Assembly: GCA_018242525.1 (NCBI GenBank) | Contig: JAFEBS010000008.1 | Span: 213,809-277,808, forward strand | Origin: Planctomycetota bacterium | GTDB taxonomy: Bacteria; Planctomycetota; Planctomycetia; Planctomycetales; Planctomycetaceae | Length of the DNA: 64,000 nucleotides | Direction: 5' to 3' | Shown: piece after piece, positions 28,402-37,364 of the stretch | Layout of the letters: each line of letters opens with the position of its first letter | Position numbering within the stretch: the stretch's first letter is position 1 | Notes under the pieces: generated by a model | Told to the model about the DNA's origin: nothing | Databases searched by the model: none | Seen by the model: only the letters and a program-made list of their open reading frames with translations | Translations under genes and position numbers: made by a program

Positions 28402-29547
28402 GTGCCGAAGAAACAGGCGAAGAAGAAGCTGCGAGTCGACTTTCGCAAGAACCGGAACAACACCGCGCGGCACAACGACATCACGCGCGCGGTCGAATCC
28501 GAGGGGGTCGATGTCGACAACCTGGATCGCAGCCAGCGGGTTTCCGGCAAAGGGGACCAGACCCGCAAGCGGACCATCGTCGGAGCTCACCTGGAAGGGG
28601 ATGAGATCGTCATTGATGTGGACGAGTCGTTGTGCCGGCGTGGCCGGGTCATCGCGGCAATCGGTTCGACACAATGCACCGTCCAGGAAGATCCCGGCCA
28701 GCCCAACGCCGGGCGACGTTACGAATGCACCGTCCGCCGCGTCGTTCGCACCGTCGCCCGTGAATCCAGGAATGCCGTTGTCGCCGGTGATCATGTCCTG
28801 TTCCAGCCCGCCGACGACGAATTCGGCGTGATCGAACGGGTGGAACCGCGACAGGGAGTGCTGGCACGCGGACACCAATACAAGCAGCACATTCTGGTGG
28901 CGAACGTGACCCAGGTCGCAATTATCGCGTCCGCCAACGATCCTCCCTTGAAGCCGGCCCTGATCGATCGCTTCATTGTCAGCGCGGCCAAGGGGGGCGT
29001 CGCCGCCTTGATTGTCCTGAACAAGTGCGACCTGGTCGACCTGGCGGATCTGCAGCCCCTGATCGGAATGTATGCCCGGCTGGGCTATCCGGTCATTCCC
29101 ACCAGCGTCACCACCGGCCTGGGAATTGCCCGCCTGCGTCGCCAGATGAAAGAGCACCAGACCGTCTTCACCGGCCAGAGCGGTGTCGGCAAGTCGTCAT
29201 TGCTCAACAGCATTCAGCCCGGCCTGACGCTGCGGGTGGGCGATGTCAGCCATGTCACGCAAAAGGGCCGACATACAACTCGCTATTCCGAACTGCTCGA
29301 ACTGAAAACCGGTGGGTGGGTTGTCGACACGCCCGGCATTCGGCAGTTGGAACTTTGGGACGTACAACCGGTCGAAGTCGAGGGCTTCTTCGTCGAATTT
29401 CGCCCGTTCGTCCCCCGCTGCAAGTTCCCGGACTGTCTGCACCTGCACGAAGACGGCTGCGCCGTTCGCCTGGCCCTGAAGCATGATCTGATTTCACCGA
29501 CCCGGTATGAAAGCTATCTGCGGATGATTGTGGGCGATGAAGGCTAA
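28402..29547 (+). CDS. rsgA: Ribosome small-subunit-dependent GTPase RsgA
   Basis: A 381-residue circularly permuted GTPase that assists 30S maturation. After a basic N-terminal tail (KKKLRVDFRKNRNN) and an OB-fold, it shows the permuted order G4 (LNKCDLVD), G5, G1 (GQSGVGKSSLLN), G2 and G3 (DTPGIRQ). The C-terminal zinc site is CKFPDCLHLHEDGC. The start is GTG 28402, supported by CGGAG upstream and by the basic tail, which is common in this family. The N-terminal tail is longer than in E. coli RsgA. Confidence 0.94.
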   Translation: MPKKQAKKKLRVDFRKNRNNTARHNDITRAVESEGVDVDNLDRSQRVSGKGDQTRKRTIVGAHLEGDEIVIDVDESLCRRGRVIAAIGSTQCTVQEDPGQPNAGRRYECTVRRVVRTVARESRNAVVAGDHVLFQPADDEFGVIERVEPRQGVLARGHQYKQHILVANVTQVAIIASANDPPLKPALIDRFIVSAAKGGVAALIVLNKCDLVDLADLQPLIGMYARLGYPVIPTSVTTGLGIARLRRQMKEHQTVFTGQSGVGKSSLLNSIQPGLTLRVGDVSHVTQKGRHTTRYSELLELKTGGWVVDTPGIRQLELWDVQPVEVEGFFVEFRPFVPRCKFPDCLHLHEDGCAVRLALKHDLISPTRYESYLRMIVGDEG

Positions 29548-29818
29548 TGCCTGCAGGTCGTCATTGAACTGCGTCGTGGTCTGAGACGTGAAAAAGCCGG
29601 CTGACGAAATCCAGATGCATGCCTGGCGCTTGCTTGGGATTGGCTCGCAACGGCCGACGTGCCCGGTGCGGTTTCAACTGAACGCAGGTGGATCGCCGAT
29701 TGTTCGATCGACTTTCGTTGGCGATCTGGCATAAGATAAGGTAGGCGGTTTTAAATGCCGGGTAAGAGACAGTAACACATTCCCACCGCCTTTACGGTCG
29801 GCGTTTTTCACGCGGAGC
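29548..29818. other. Intergenic region
   Basis: No supported gene is seen. There is a hairpin TTCACGC-GGA-GCGTGAA at 29807-29823 at its right edge. Base composition becomes more AT-rich towards the MBL-fold gene. Confidence 0.4.
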
Positions 29819-29956
29819 GTGAAGGCCGCAGAGACGCACATCAAGGAATTGCAGTGGCACCGGTCGCGATATCACATCGCGGTGTGGTTGCATCAAGTCA
29901 ACGGCAAGTGGGTCGTGCTGGATACCTGCCGCTGGAAAGAAAGTGTCAAATTCTGA
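29819..29956 (+). pseudogene. Possible 3' remnant of a protein gene
   Basis: A 45-codon frame from GTG 29819 to TGA 29954-29956 reads ...HIAVWLHQVNGKWVVLDTC then RWKESVKF. Its Trp/His-rich text and the NGKWVVLD string look like the end of a folded, transglutaminase-like domain rather than random translation. The in-frame sequence is open only back to a stop at 29732-29734. It could be a decayed gene end left by a rearrangement just upstream of the MBL gene. Low certainty. Confidence 0.25.
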
Positions 29957-29958
29957 GA

Positions 29959-31008
29959 ATGAGCATCACATTCGAGATTCTGGGTTCACCTGGTCGCGAC
30001 AATGCATTACTCGTGCGTGTCGATTCCGGCCAGTCGGTCACTCGCTTGCTGTTTGATTGCGGTGACGGATGCTTGAATACGGTTTCTTTCGCCGAAATAC
30101 TCGCGACCGACCATCTCTTTCTCTCCCACCTGCATATGGATCATGTCGGCGGATTCGACTATCTCTTTCGGTGTTTATTTAATCGCGATACCAGACCAAA
30201 TCACATCTGGGGGCCGATCGGGACGACAGAAATAATCCATCATCGATTCCAGGGCTTTTTATGGAATCTCCATGCGGGCATGTCAGGCACATGGCTGGTC
30301 CATGACGTAAGTCACACCGACGTCTCAACATCACGATTCGAACTCTGCGAAGCATTCGCCATCAAACACGACGAAGGAACATCAGAAAGAAACGCGCAGC
30401 TTGTCGATCTGGGAACATGCACCGTCGACGTCCACGTGATGAATCATGGAACGCCATCGCTGGCCTACGTCGTGCGTGAGAAGGCAAGGTCGAATGTCGA
30501 TACTAGCCAACTTGCGGTATTGGGCCTGCGTCCTGGTCCATGGCTGAAACAACTGAAAGACAACGCTGACAGGTCTGATGACGTTGTCATTGATGGCGTG
30601 CCGCACTCAATGGCAACTTTGCGTGAATCACTGGTCACTGAAACACCTGGTGATTCGATTGCCTACCTGACCGATTTCATTCTGGACGAGGCGGCTGTTT
30701 CTTACCTTTCCAAGACTTTGCAAAATTGCGGCACGGTCGTCTGCGAAGCACAGTATCGGAATGCCGATCGCGAATTGGCTTTGAGAAACTTTCACATGAC
30801 AACGGGGCCAGTGGCCGAGTTGGCCAGACAGTCAGACATTAATCGCCTTGTGCTGTTCCATCTTTCAGATCGGTATACTTCCAAGGAATGGAGCGAGATG
30901 CTTGCAGAGGCGCGTGCCATATTCCCAAACACAGCTTTTCCGGAAGCGTGGCACATCGAATCGATTGGCGAACAAGGCGGTCAACCGGAGCGGTTGGCAA
31001 TACGTTGA
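29959..31008 (+). CDS. MBL-fold metallo-hydrolase (RNase Z-like), compositionally distinct
   Basis: A 349-residue metallo-beta-lactamase-fold protein. The zinc motif is LSHLHMDHVGG. A later His appears in IAYLTDF/CEAQYRNAD context, and the C-terminal LVLFHLSDRYTSKEWSEM resembles the final 'H.S.RY' motif of RNase Z and related nucleases. Length and architecture fit an RNase Z-like hydrolase, but the typical exosite is not evident. ATG 29959 begins the conserved part. Codon use is visibly more AT-rich than in neighbouring genes (ATTCTGAGAATGAGC, AATCGCG), which suggests recent acquisition. Confidence 0.72.
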   Translation: MSITFEILGSPGRDNALLVRVDSGQSVTRLLFDCGDGCLNTVSFAEILATDHLFLSHLHMDHVGGFDYLFRCLFNRDTRPNHIWGPIGTTEIIHHRFQGFLWNLHAGMSGTWLVHDVSHTDVSTSRFELCEAFAIKHDEGTSERNAQLVDLGTCTVDVHVMNHGTPSLAYVVREKARSNVDTSQLAVLGLRPGPWLKQLKDNADRSDDVVIDGVPHSMATLRESLVTETPGDSIAYLTDFILDEAAVSYLSKTLQNCGTVVCEAQYRNADRELALRNFHMTTGPVAELARQSDINRLVLFHLSDRYTSKEWSEMLAEARAIFPNTAFPEAWHIESIGEQGGQPERLAIR

Positions 31009-31063
31009 TTTGCATTCCAAAGTTTCCGGCCAGCACCGGGTTCTGCGCGGGTCGATTGAGAAG

Positions 31064-31092
31064 ACACCCGCGGCTAGCGCCTTGCGGCTCAC
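31064..31092 (+). repeat. 29-bp dispersed repeat, copy
   Basis: ACACCCGCGGCTAGCGCC followed by TTGCGGCTCAC. It is identical to 44101-44129 over all 29 bases and similar to the reverse copy at 63941-63969. It lies between two convergent genes. Confidence 0.85.
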
Positions 31093-31133
31093 AAAGCAAT
31101 GCCATTGGGCGCTTGCACTGTCGGCGTAGACCG

Positions 31134-32522
31134 CTATTTCGATTTTCGTTTTCGATACAGTTCCCGGAAGCTCTGCCTGGGCATTGGCGGCAGTTCGCGT
31201 TGCTTGCCCCAGGGGTTCAGGCCGTTGTAGACCATGAAGCGGGGGAGCTTGGGGAGCGTCCAGCGGCCGATGCGGCCGGCGGTCGTGAAGAGCCAGGTGC
31301 TGCCCAGCAGGACTCGGGCGAACTTCATGCTCAGGCGTTTTGTCCATGGCAGCAGACCACGAACGGAGATCTGCTTGCGCCAGGTCAGCAACTGAGTGTG
31401 CAGGTCAATCTTGACCGGGCAGACATCGCTGCAGGAACCGCACAAGCTGCAGGCGAACGGGAGGCTTTTGTGAGTCTTGGCGTCGCGTGACGGTGCCAGG
31501 ATGGAACCAATCGGGCCGGGAATGGTGGCTTCGTAGCTGTGGCCCCCGCTGCGCCGGTAGACGGGGCAGGTGTTCATGCAGGCTCCGCAGCGGATGCAGT
31601 TCAAGGAACGGCGGAAGTCGGCGGAACCCAGGATGTCGCTGCGGCCGTTGTCCACCAGCACGATGTGCATTTCGCCACCGGCAATCGGACCGTGGAAATG
31701 TGACGAATACGTCGTGATTGGCTGACCCGTGGCAGACCGGGCCAGGAGTCTCAGGAAAACTCCCAGGTCAGCGGCGCGCGGAATGATCTTTTCGATCCCC
31801 ATGCAGGCAATATGTACCTTCGGCAGGGAAACTCCCAGGTCGGCATTCCCTTCATTCGTACAGACGACGAATCCGCCCGTTTCGGCGATGGCGAAATTGA
31901 CCCCGGTGATCCCCACGTCCGCATTCAAGAACTTGCGTCGCAGTTCATCGCGGGCGGCGTTGACCAGATACGGGGGATCGGTCGCGCCGGCATCCGTTCC
32001 CAGGTGCTGATGAAACAGTTCACCGATCTCTTCGCGCTTGATATGGATGGCGGGCATCACGATGTGAGACGGCGGTTCCTGGCGCAACTGGACGATCCAT
32101 TCGCCCAGGTCGGTGTCGACCACTTCGACGCCCGCTCGTTCCAGGAACGGGTTCAGGTGGCATTCTTCGGTGAGCATCGACTTGCTCTTCACGACCTTTT
32201 TCGCACCGTGCTTCTGCAGGATCTGCAGGACGATCTGATTATGTTCGGCGGGGGTGCGGGCCCAATGAACGACCGCGCCCAGTTTCTGTGCGTTGCGTTC
32301 AAACTGTTCCAGGTAGTCCGCCAGGCGGGACATCGCGTGCTGCTTGATTCCCGACGCGCGGGCACGCAGTTCTTCCCATTCGGGCAGGGTTCCGGCGGCC
32401 TTGTCCCGTTTGGAACGAACGAACCACAGCGACTGATCGTGCCAATGTGCCCGGGAATCATTGGCAACAAACTCGGACGCGTTGGCAGGATGTTCGTGAT
32501 GAACCGTCAGCGTGTCAGACAC
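31134..32522 (-). CDS. lutB: Lactate utilisation iron-sulfur protein LutB
   Basis: A 462-residue LutB/LldF protein. An LUD domain (about residues 60-290, including VVKSKSMLTEE and ETGGFVVCTNEGNADL) is followed by two 4Fe-4S motifs, CIRCGACMNTCPVY and CSLCGSCSDVCPVK. It takes part in L-lactate oxidation with LutA and LutC. GTG 32522 with AAGGA ten bases upstream is the likely start. TTG 32558 would overlap lutA by 14 bases. It lies just downstream of lutA. LutC (the small LUD protein) is absent from the window. Confidence 0.9.
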   Translation of the reverse strand: MSDTLTVHHEHPANASEFVANDSRAHWHDQSLWFVRSKRDKAAGTLPEWEELRARASGIKQHAMSRLADYLEQFERNAQKLGAVVHWARTPAEHNQIVLQILQKHGAKKVVKSKSMLTEECHLNPFLERAGVEVVDTDLGEWIVQLRQEPPSHIVMPAIHIKREEIGELFHQHLGTDAGATDPPYLVNAARDELRRKFLNADVGITGVNFAIAETGGFVVCTNEGNADLGVSLPKVHIACMGIEKIIPRAADLGVFLRLLARSATGQPITTYSSHFHGPIAGGEMHIVLVDNGRSDILGSADFRRSLNCIRCGACMNTCPVYRRSGGHSYEATIPGPIGSILAPSRDAKTHKSLPFACSLCGSCSDVCPVKIDLHTQLLTWRKQISVRGLLPWTKRLSMKFARVLLGSTWLFTTAGRIGRWTLPKLPRFMVYNGLNPWGKQRELPPMPRQSFRELYRKRKSK

Positions 32523-32544
32523 AGTCAAGAGTCCTTGAGGTTCG

Positions 32545-33312
32545 TTAGTTGGGCACAATCGCCCGGGCGGGCTGGCGGCCGGCCAGGATTTCGGCCACGT
32601 GCATCACCTGGATCGGTTTCTTCTGACGTGTGATCAGGCCGTACATGTGCATCAGGCAGGACATGTCCCCGGCCGTCATCACGTCGGCGCCGGCCGTTTC
32701 GTGGTCGTGAATGCGGTCCAGTCCCATCATGCACGACACCGCTTCTTCAGCGACGGCGAATGTCCCGCCGAAACCACAACATTCATCAGGGCGTTTCAGC
32801 GTGACCAGTTCAATCCCATCCAGTCCCGCAAGCAACTGACCAGCCTTGTTGAACCGGTCGACCATCATTTCGCTGGAAGATCCGAGCCTCAGCTCGCGCA
32901 ATCCATGGCAACTGTTGTGCAGGCCGACCTTGTAGGGAAAGCGACCTTCGACCGTCTTCACCTTCAGGACATCCACCAGGAATTCGCACAGTTCAAACGT
33001 CTTCTTCCGGAGTTCCTCGAACCCAGGCTGGCCATGCAGCAGTTCTTCGTAATGGTGAGTCACCATGGCGGTGCAACTGCCGGACGGACAGACGACGTAT
33101 TCGTAATCCTTGAAGATGGCCAGGAATTTCTCGGCCAGCGGCTTGGCGTCATCGGTACAACCGGTGTTGGCCATCGGCTGACCACAGCACGTTTGATCTG
33201 GCGGAAAATCGACTTCGCAACCGTATCGTTCCAGCAGTTCCAGCGTCGCCATGCCAACCTGCGGATACAACTGGTCGACGTAGCATGGAACGAATAAACC
33301 TACGCGAGGCAT
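32545..33312 (-). CDS. lutA: Lactate utilisation (Fe-S)-binding protein LutA
   Basis: A 255-residue LutA/YkgE-type protein with two CCG domains. They are visible as LFVPCYVDQ...DQTCCGQPMANTGC and HNSCHGLRELRLG...RPDECCGFGGTF. These bind Fe-S clusters and transfer electrons from L-lactate with LutB. ATG 33312 (MPRVGLFVPCY) is the family start; the frame is open to 33387. It is the first gene of a two-gene lutAB unit. Confidence 0.92.
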   Translation of the reverse strand: MPRVGLFVPCYVDQLYPQVGMATLELLERYGCEVDFPPDQTCCGQPMANTGCTDDAKPLAEKFLAIFKDYEYVVCPSGSCTAMVTHHYEELLHGQPGFEELRKKTFELCEFLVDVLKVKTVEGRFPYKVGLHNSCHGLRELRLGSSSEMMVDRFNKAGQLLAGLDGIELVTLKRPDECCGFGGTFAVAEEAVSCMMGLDRIHDHETAGADVMTAGDMSCLMHMYGLITRQKKPIQVMHVAEILAGRQPARAIVPN

Positions 33313-33474
33313 CAGTGAACCTTCATGCAAAACGGAAACCGGGCGACTCGCAATTATAGTCGAGCCGCCCGCGTCTGCGTATGGCAACAGCTTTGCAGTC
33401 CGTTAGAAAGCCCCGTCCCCGCTGTCTCAGCGTTGAACGGAAATCTGCGACGTCAATGTCGAAACATCACTGGC

Positions 33475-33960
33475 TCAGTGTCCTTCGGCGTCTTCGCCGA
33501 TCTGCTGGGACAGGTAGAGCTGGATTCCGATCTTGGAGATCAGATCCAGTTGCGATTCCAGCCAGTCGACATGCTCTTCCGATTCCACCAGGATTTTTTC
33601 GAGCAGTTCGCGGCTGCCTCCGTCGACTTCGTGCAGACAGACTTGGATGGCGGCGTTGTAGGCGTGAACTCCCTTGGATTCCAGGACCAGGTCGTTTTGC
33701 AACTGTTCTTCGACCGTGGCACCGACACGAATGACGTCATAGCGGGCGATTTCGGGGACCCCTTCCAGGAAGATGATCCGATCAATCAGCTTTTCGGCAT
33801 GCCGCATTTCGCCGATCGATTCGTGGTAATGCTTGTCGGCCAGCTTGTTCAACCCCCAGTTGCGACACATCTTGGACTGCACGAAGTACTGGTTGATGGC
33901 GGTCAGTTCGATGGTCAGACCGGCGTTCAGAACGTCGATGACAGCTTGCTTGCCTTGCAT
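33475..33960 (-). CDS. bfr: Bacterioferritin
   Basis: A 161-residue four-helix ferritin that stores iron. The ferroxidase residues are visible in LTIELTAINQYF, HYHESIGEMRHAEKLIDR, LESKGVHAYN and LVESEEHVDWLE. The Met of GEMRHAEK is the haem-binding Met of true bacterioferritins. The length is normal. It may serve iron storage beside the metal importer earlier in the window, but it is not linked to that operon. Confidence 0.95.
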   Translation of the reverse strand: MQGKQAVIDVLNAGLTIELTAINQYFVQSKMCRNWGLNKLADKHYHESIGEMRHAEKLIDRIIFLEGVPEIARYDVIRVGATVEEQLQNDLVLESKGVHAYNAAIQVCLHEVDGGSRELLEKILVESEEHVDWLESQLDLISKIGIQLYLSQQIGEDAEGH

Positions 33961-34087
33961 GGGAAATCTCGCTTTCTGAGAATAGTGAATTGTGGAGGGC
34001 CGAATTGTAGAAGGGCCGGCGCGTGACTTCCATGAAGTCTGGACTCACCCCGCGGATTTTCCGCCGATTGAAACGGAGTCTCGGTGA

Positions 34088-34213
34088 GGTAGCCCTGTCG
34101 CTCTGAGACAGGGAGCGCGATCCACAAGTGACGATCCATCGGGAAACTGCGTTGAGTACAAGATTCACGCCGACTCGCGATCTCGTCTCCTGTCTCGGAG
34201 CGACAGGACTACC
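34088..34213. repeat. 35-bp imperfect inverted repeat with inner hairpins
   Basis: GGTAGCCCTGTCGCTCTGAG at 34088 onward matches the complement of 34179-34213 at 29 of 35 bases. Each arm contains a smaller CCTGTC/GACAGG hairpin. It sits between bfr and the VOC-protein gene and is probably a dispersed intergenic element. Confidence 0.75.
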
Positions 34214-34221
34214 CCGGTCGT

Positions 34222-34611
34222 TCAGTCGGCAGGTGACTTTGCGGTCGGGACTTCGCTCATCAGTCCCAACACGTTGTTGTCCAGGTCTTTGAAAAACGCC
34301 ATCCACAGGTCGTGTTCGCCGACGGTGGCAATCTTGCGGGGGGGCGAGGGAAATTCGACCCCGGCCTGAGACAGCGTCTCAAACACACTTTGAATGTCAT
34401 CGACGCCATAGTAAATGATGGAAGAGCGATGATTGAAATCCGGAGACTCTGACTCAGCCAGCATCACCCGGATGCCATCACAGTTGAAGAATCCCATGCG
34501 AGGGACTTCGAACAGGTATTCCATCCCCAGGACATCGCGATAAAACGCGATGGCCCGCTTGGCGTCACGCACATTGACGGCAATCTGGCCGATGCGAGAC
34601 AACTTGACCAT
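34222..34611 (-). CDS. VOC-family (glyoxalase-like) protein
   Basis: A 129-residue vicinal oxygen chelate protein: IGQIAVNVRDAKRAIAFYRDVLGM, then YYGVDDIQSVFETLSQAGVEF and GEHDLWMAFFKDLDNNVLGLMSE. These are two beta-alpha-beta-beta-beta units with a terminal Glu that could bind metal. The usual first metal His is replaced in 'RIGQIAVNV', so it may not be a glyoxalase I. The substrate is unknown. Confidence 0.82.
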   Translation of the reverse strand: MVKLSRIGQIAVNVRDAKRAIAFYRDVLGMEYLFEVPRMGFFNCDGIRVMLAESESPDFNHRSSIIYYGVDDIQSVFETLSQAGVEFPSPPRKIATVGEHDLWMAFFKDLDNNVLGLMSEVPTAKSPAD

Positions 34612-34650
34612 ACAAAACTCCGTCCTGACGAGCGTGCTGGACCGCTGGAT

Positions 34651-35082
34651 TCAGGGTCTGGGTGCGTCCGGGGCGTCGACAACAACCAGTTTGTGATTCT
34701 CCACGTCGTACTGATACTTCTTCCCACCAGGCAGAACCGGCAGTTGAATGTTGTTCGCCTTGATGATCTTTTCCATGAACTCATCCAGGTCCTTCGGGTA
34801 GTGACCTTCGGTGGCTTCATACAGGTTGACGGCGTGTTCGATATGGGACTTGGAAATCTGTTCCAGCATCGGGCCATAGGCGGATGTCGGAGCGGTGATT
34901 GGGTCGGTGGCGTGAATCCTCGAATCGCTGACCTTTGCGCCGGCATTGGGATCAAAGCCACCAATATCTTGCGTCTTCTTGCCAATGATGCTGTTGGGTG
35001 ATTTCTTCGTTTGGTCCTCGATCGACTTCATCCCACATCCACCAGCAGACAGCATCAGAATCACGGTGAGTAGTCGTCGCAT
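34651..35082 (-). CDS. Small lipoprotein, unknown
   Basis: A 143-residue lipoprotein with signal and lipobox LSAGGC at about residue 16. The second half (EHAVNLYEATEGHYPKDLDE, then PVLPGGKKYQYDVENHKLVVV) resembles the globular end of pseudopilin-like planctomycete proteins, in which a small segment 'GHYP.dldEf' is followed by 'GkkY.YD'. It is 40 bases upstream of the VOC gene on the same strand. Confidence 0.65.
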   Translation of the reverse strand: MRRLLTVILMLSAGGCGMKSIEDQTKKSPNSIIGKKTQDIGGFDPNAGAKVSDSRIHATDPITAPTSAYGPMLEQISKSHIEHAVNLYEATEGHYPKDLDEFMEKIIKANNIQLPVLPGGKKYQYDVENHKLVVVDAPDAPRP

Positions 35083-35197
35083 GGGATATCCTTGAACGGG
35101 ATTTCAAAATGCAGGGCGATCAACGATCCGTGGCCCCGCCGGATGATCTGAGGATGCGCTTTCCAGCGTACTGAGGGCTCACCTGTTTCGCCAGACG

Positions 35198-36010
35198 TCA
35201 GATCGAAAACAACTGGTCGGCCAGCGAGGGCCAGTTGCGGTAGTCCGGGACAATCACATCGGCACCGGCCTGGATCAGACGCGTTCGCTTCCAGTCTTCG
35301 ACCCGACCGCTGCGGTGTTCTTCGTCGGTCGCACAGCCGACCGCGATTCCGCCCAATTGCTTGACGTTCTCGATCTCGACGAATCCGTCTCCGAATCCCA
35401 GCAGTTGTGTCCCCGCGACGTTCGATGCCGCCAGGGTCTGCTGCATGACTTCCAGCTTGGAAAAGAGACGCGGATCGTCACCCGGACCGAAAATCCGATC
35501 CTCGAAATAGTGATTGATCTCCAGCAAAGCCGCCTCGTGCCGGACGTTGTTGACGGCGGTCCCGCTGGCCAGGGTCAATTGCAGTCCGCGTGCGACGAGA
35601 TCATCCAGCATCTCCCGGGCACCGGGAACCAGCAGATCGTCGGTGGTGACCTCACCCTGATGCAAAGCCTGCATACGCCGGTCAGCCTTCTCCAGCAAGG
35701 TGTTCAGAAACTGCTGGGTGTAGTACGAGGCTGGCAGTGGATCGCCTCCCCGTTCCAGAGCCTCCTGGACAAAATAGTCCATCTGATAAATCGTGGGCCG
35801 GCCATTCAGATTGAGGACAAAGTTCGTGACGTACGCCGCCAGTTCCGCCTCGGATTCGACCGTTCCCGGCAGCGGTAACAGGACCTCCATCATCAGGTCG
35901 ACCATGATTTCGACCCAGCCCGACCGGATCAGGCTGAGTGTTCCGTCGAAATCCAGCACCGCAACGCGAAGAGGCTGTTCAAGTTGGATCGGACGCACGT
36001 ATTCAGGCAT
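35198..36010 (-). CDS. HAD-superfamily hydrolase
   Basis: A 270-residue haloacid-dehalogenase-type phosphatase. Motif I is VLDFDGTLS (nucleophile Asp), motif II is TLASGTAVNN, motif III is the Lys in LFSKLEVM, and motif IV is GFGDGFVEIENVK. An all-helical cap lies between motifs I and II, as in phosphoglycolate phosphatase-like enzymes. The substrate cannot be assigned. Confidence 0.85.
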   Translation of the reverse strand: MPEYVRPIQLEQPLRVAVLDFDGTLSLIRSGWVEIMVDLMMEVLLPLPGTVESEAELAAYVTNFVLNLNGRPTIYQMDYFVQEALERGGDPLPASYYTQQFLNTLLEKADRRMQALHQGEVTTDDLLVPGAREMLDDLVARGLQLTLASGTAVNNVRHEAALLEINHYFEDRIFGPGDDPRLFSKLEVMQQTLAASNVAGTQLLGFGDGFVEIENVKQLGGIAVGCATDEEHRSGRVEDWKRTRLIQAGADVIVPDYRNWPSLADQLFSI

Positions 36011-36183
36011 GGAAGGCGATTCTGGGGCAAGGCCGGGCGGGAAACATGGCGGGAGCGTACCAGACAGGATAGCGATTCAGCTCGCCCCTGTCAGGTGGCT
36101 TTGGGCGGATGCTGTGATCGACGCGAAGACGCCTGGTCGGATGGCCAGGTCCCGTCCCGGCCCACCATCGCCTCGTTCGGGGA

Positions 36184-36753
36184 TTACACCAGTCGCTCGT
36201 CCAGTACGGTCGTCCGGTACATCGTGCGGACCGTTTTGAAGCCGATGCTGTGGTAAAGATCCACGGCCGGTCGGTTTTTGGCGGTCACTTCCAGGACCAC
36301 ACGTTGTCGGCCCGCCAGGGCGAAGCCGTGGAGCGACTTCAGGACCAGGGCCCGGCCGAGTCCCAGGCCGCGATGTTCGGGAACGACCCCGACATTCTGG
36401 ATGGACCCAGCCAGCATGGTGGGGCCCAACCCCTGAATGGTCCCGCAGTCTTCCGGGATTCCGCCGGAAGTGCGGCAGACAATCAACCAGGTCGCCGGGC
36501 CCAGGAAGCTGTCCTGTTGGCTGATTTCGTGCATCAGGCGCACGCACCCGAAATACTCACCCAAGCTTGGGAAGACGTCGGAATCGACTTCATCGCGAAA
36601 ACTGCGGTGTTTGACCAGGGCGTGTCGTTCGACATCCCGTTCGTCCCAGTCGCCCCAGTCGTAACCTTCCGGCAAGACCGCAGCCGGGACCGGCGTTGTC
36701 GCCAGATCAATTTCCATCCGGTAGCGTTTGAAGTAGTGCAATCGGGTCGTCAT
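36184..36753 (-). CDS. GNAT-family N-acetyltransferase
   Basis: A 189-residue GNAT protein. It shows IQNVGVVPEHRGLGLGRALVLKSLHG, the acetyl-CoA pyrophosphate loop Q/RxxGxG/A, then LEVTAKNRPAVDLYHSIGFKTVRTMYR. The first ~90 residues are variable. The substrate is unknown. It is a single gene, separated by about 170 bases from the HAD gene on the same strand. Confidence 0.85.
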   Translation of the reverse strand: MTTRLHYFKRYRMEIDLATTPVPAAVLPEGYDWGDWDERDVERHALVKHRSFRDEVDSDVFPSLGEYFGCVRLMHEISQQDSFLGPATWLIVCRTSGGIPEDCGTIQGLGPTMLAGSIQNVGVVPEHRGLGLGRALVLKSLHGFALAGRQRVVLEVTAKNRPAVDLYHSIGFKTVRTMYRTTVLDERLV

Positions 36754-36793
36754 ACCACGATTCTAAACCCTGGAATCGATCCGTCAAACCGTT

Positions 36794-37288
36794 CTATCGC
36801 AGTGCCTGCAGTAATTCCGCAACCTGTTCATGAACGTTCTGGGATTGACGGATCACGAGCGCAGGATTGTTGGGGTAATACGAGATCGAGCCCGCGCCGC
36901 CATTTTGACGCCAGGAATCCGGGGCGATCGTATTCACGATTAAGTCAATGAACTGCTGAGCGGCGACGGCGTTCGGGCCTCCGCCATCCAGTGATAACCG
37001 CGACGCTCGATCCGATTGGCGTTTTTCCCGGACAAGATGCTCCAACTGCTTTACCAGCCGACCTTCAAGGGATCGTCGCATGCGGCGGCGTTCCGGCGAT
37101 GGCAGATCCGTTCGATCTTCCAGTTGAGTATACACGGCAATCAGCCGGGGAACCGCCTCGTCGGGGCTGGCCTTGGCCCGCTCCGTCGTCGCCACCATCG
37201 TGGCCCGGTATTCCTCGATCCAGTCGTCCGTCGACGATGGTGTAACGGGACCAATCAGCATCGCGGTCATCAAGACGGTGAATGACAT
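36794..37288 (-). CDS. Small exported protein with secretin-like C-terminal motif
   Basis: A 164-residue protein with a weak signal peptide (SFTVLMTAMLIGPVTPS), a charged helical middle and a final ~55 residues (LIVNTIAPDSWRQNGGAGSI, then YPNNPALVIRQSQNVHEQVAELLQALR). This C-terminal block is similar to a short module repeated in many planctomycete secreted proteins, resembling the N-domain of secretins. AGGAGG precedes the ATG. Confidence 0.6.
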   Translation of the reverse strand: MSFTVLMTAMLIGPVTPSSTDDWIEEYRATMVATTERAKASPDEAVPRLIAVYTQLEDRTDLPSPERRRMRRSLEGRLVKQLEHLVREKRQSDRASRLSLDGGGPNAVAAQQFIDLIVNTIAPDSWRQNGGAGSISYYPNNPALVIRQSQNVHEQVAELLQALR

Positions 37289-37364
37289 GACCCCTCCTGG
37301 AAAATGGGAGGGGTCAGTCTACCAGATTCAGCGCCGATTCACGAGGTTTTTTGAATTCCGCGTG

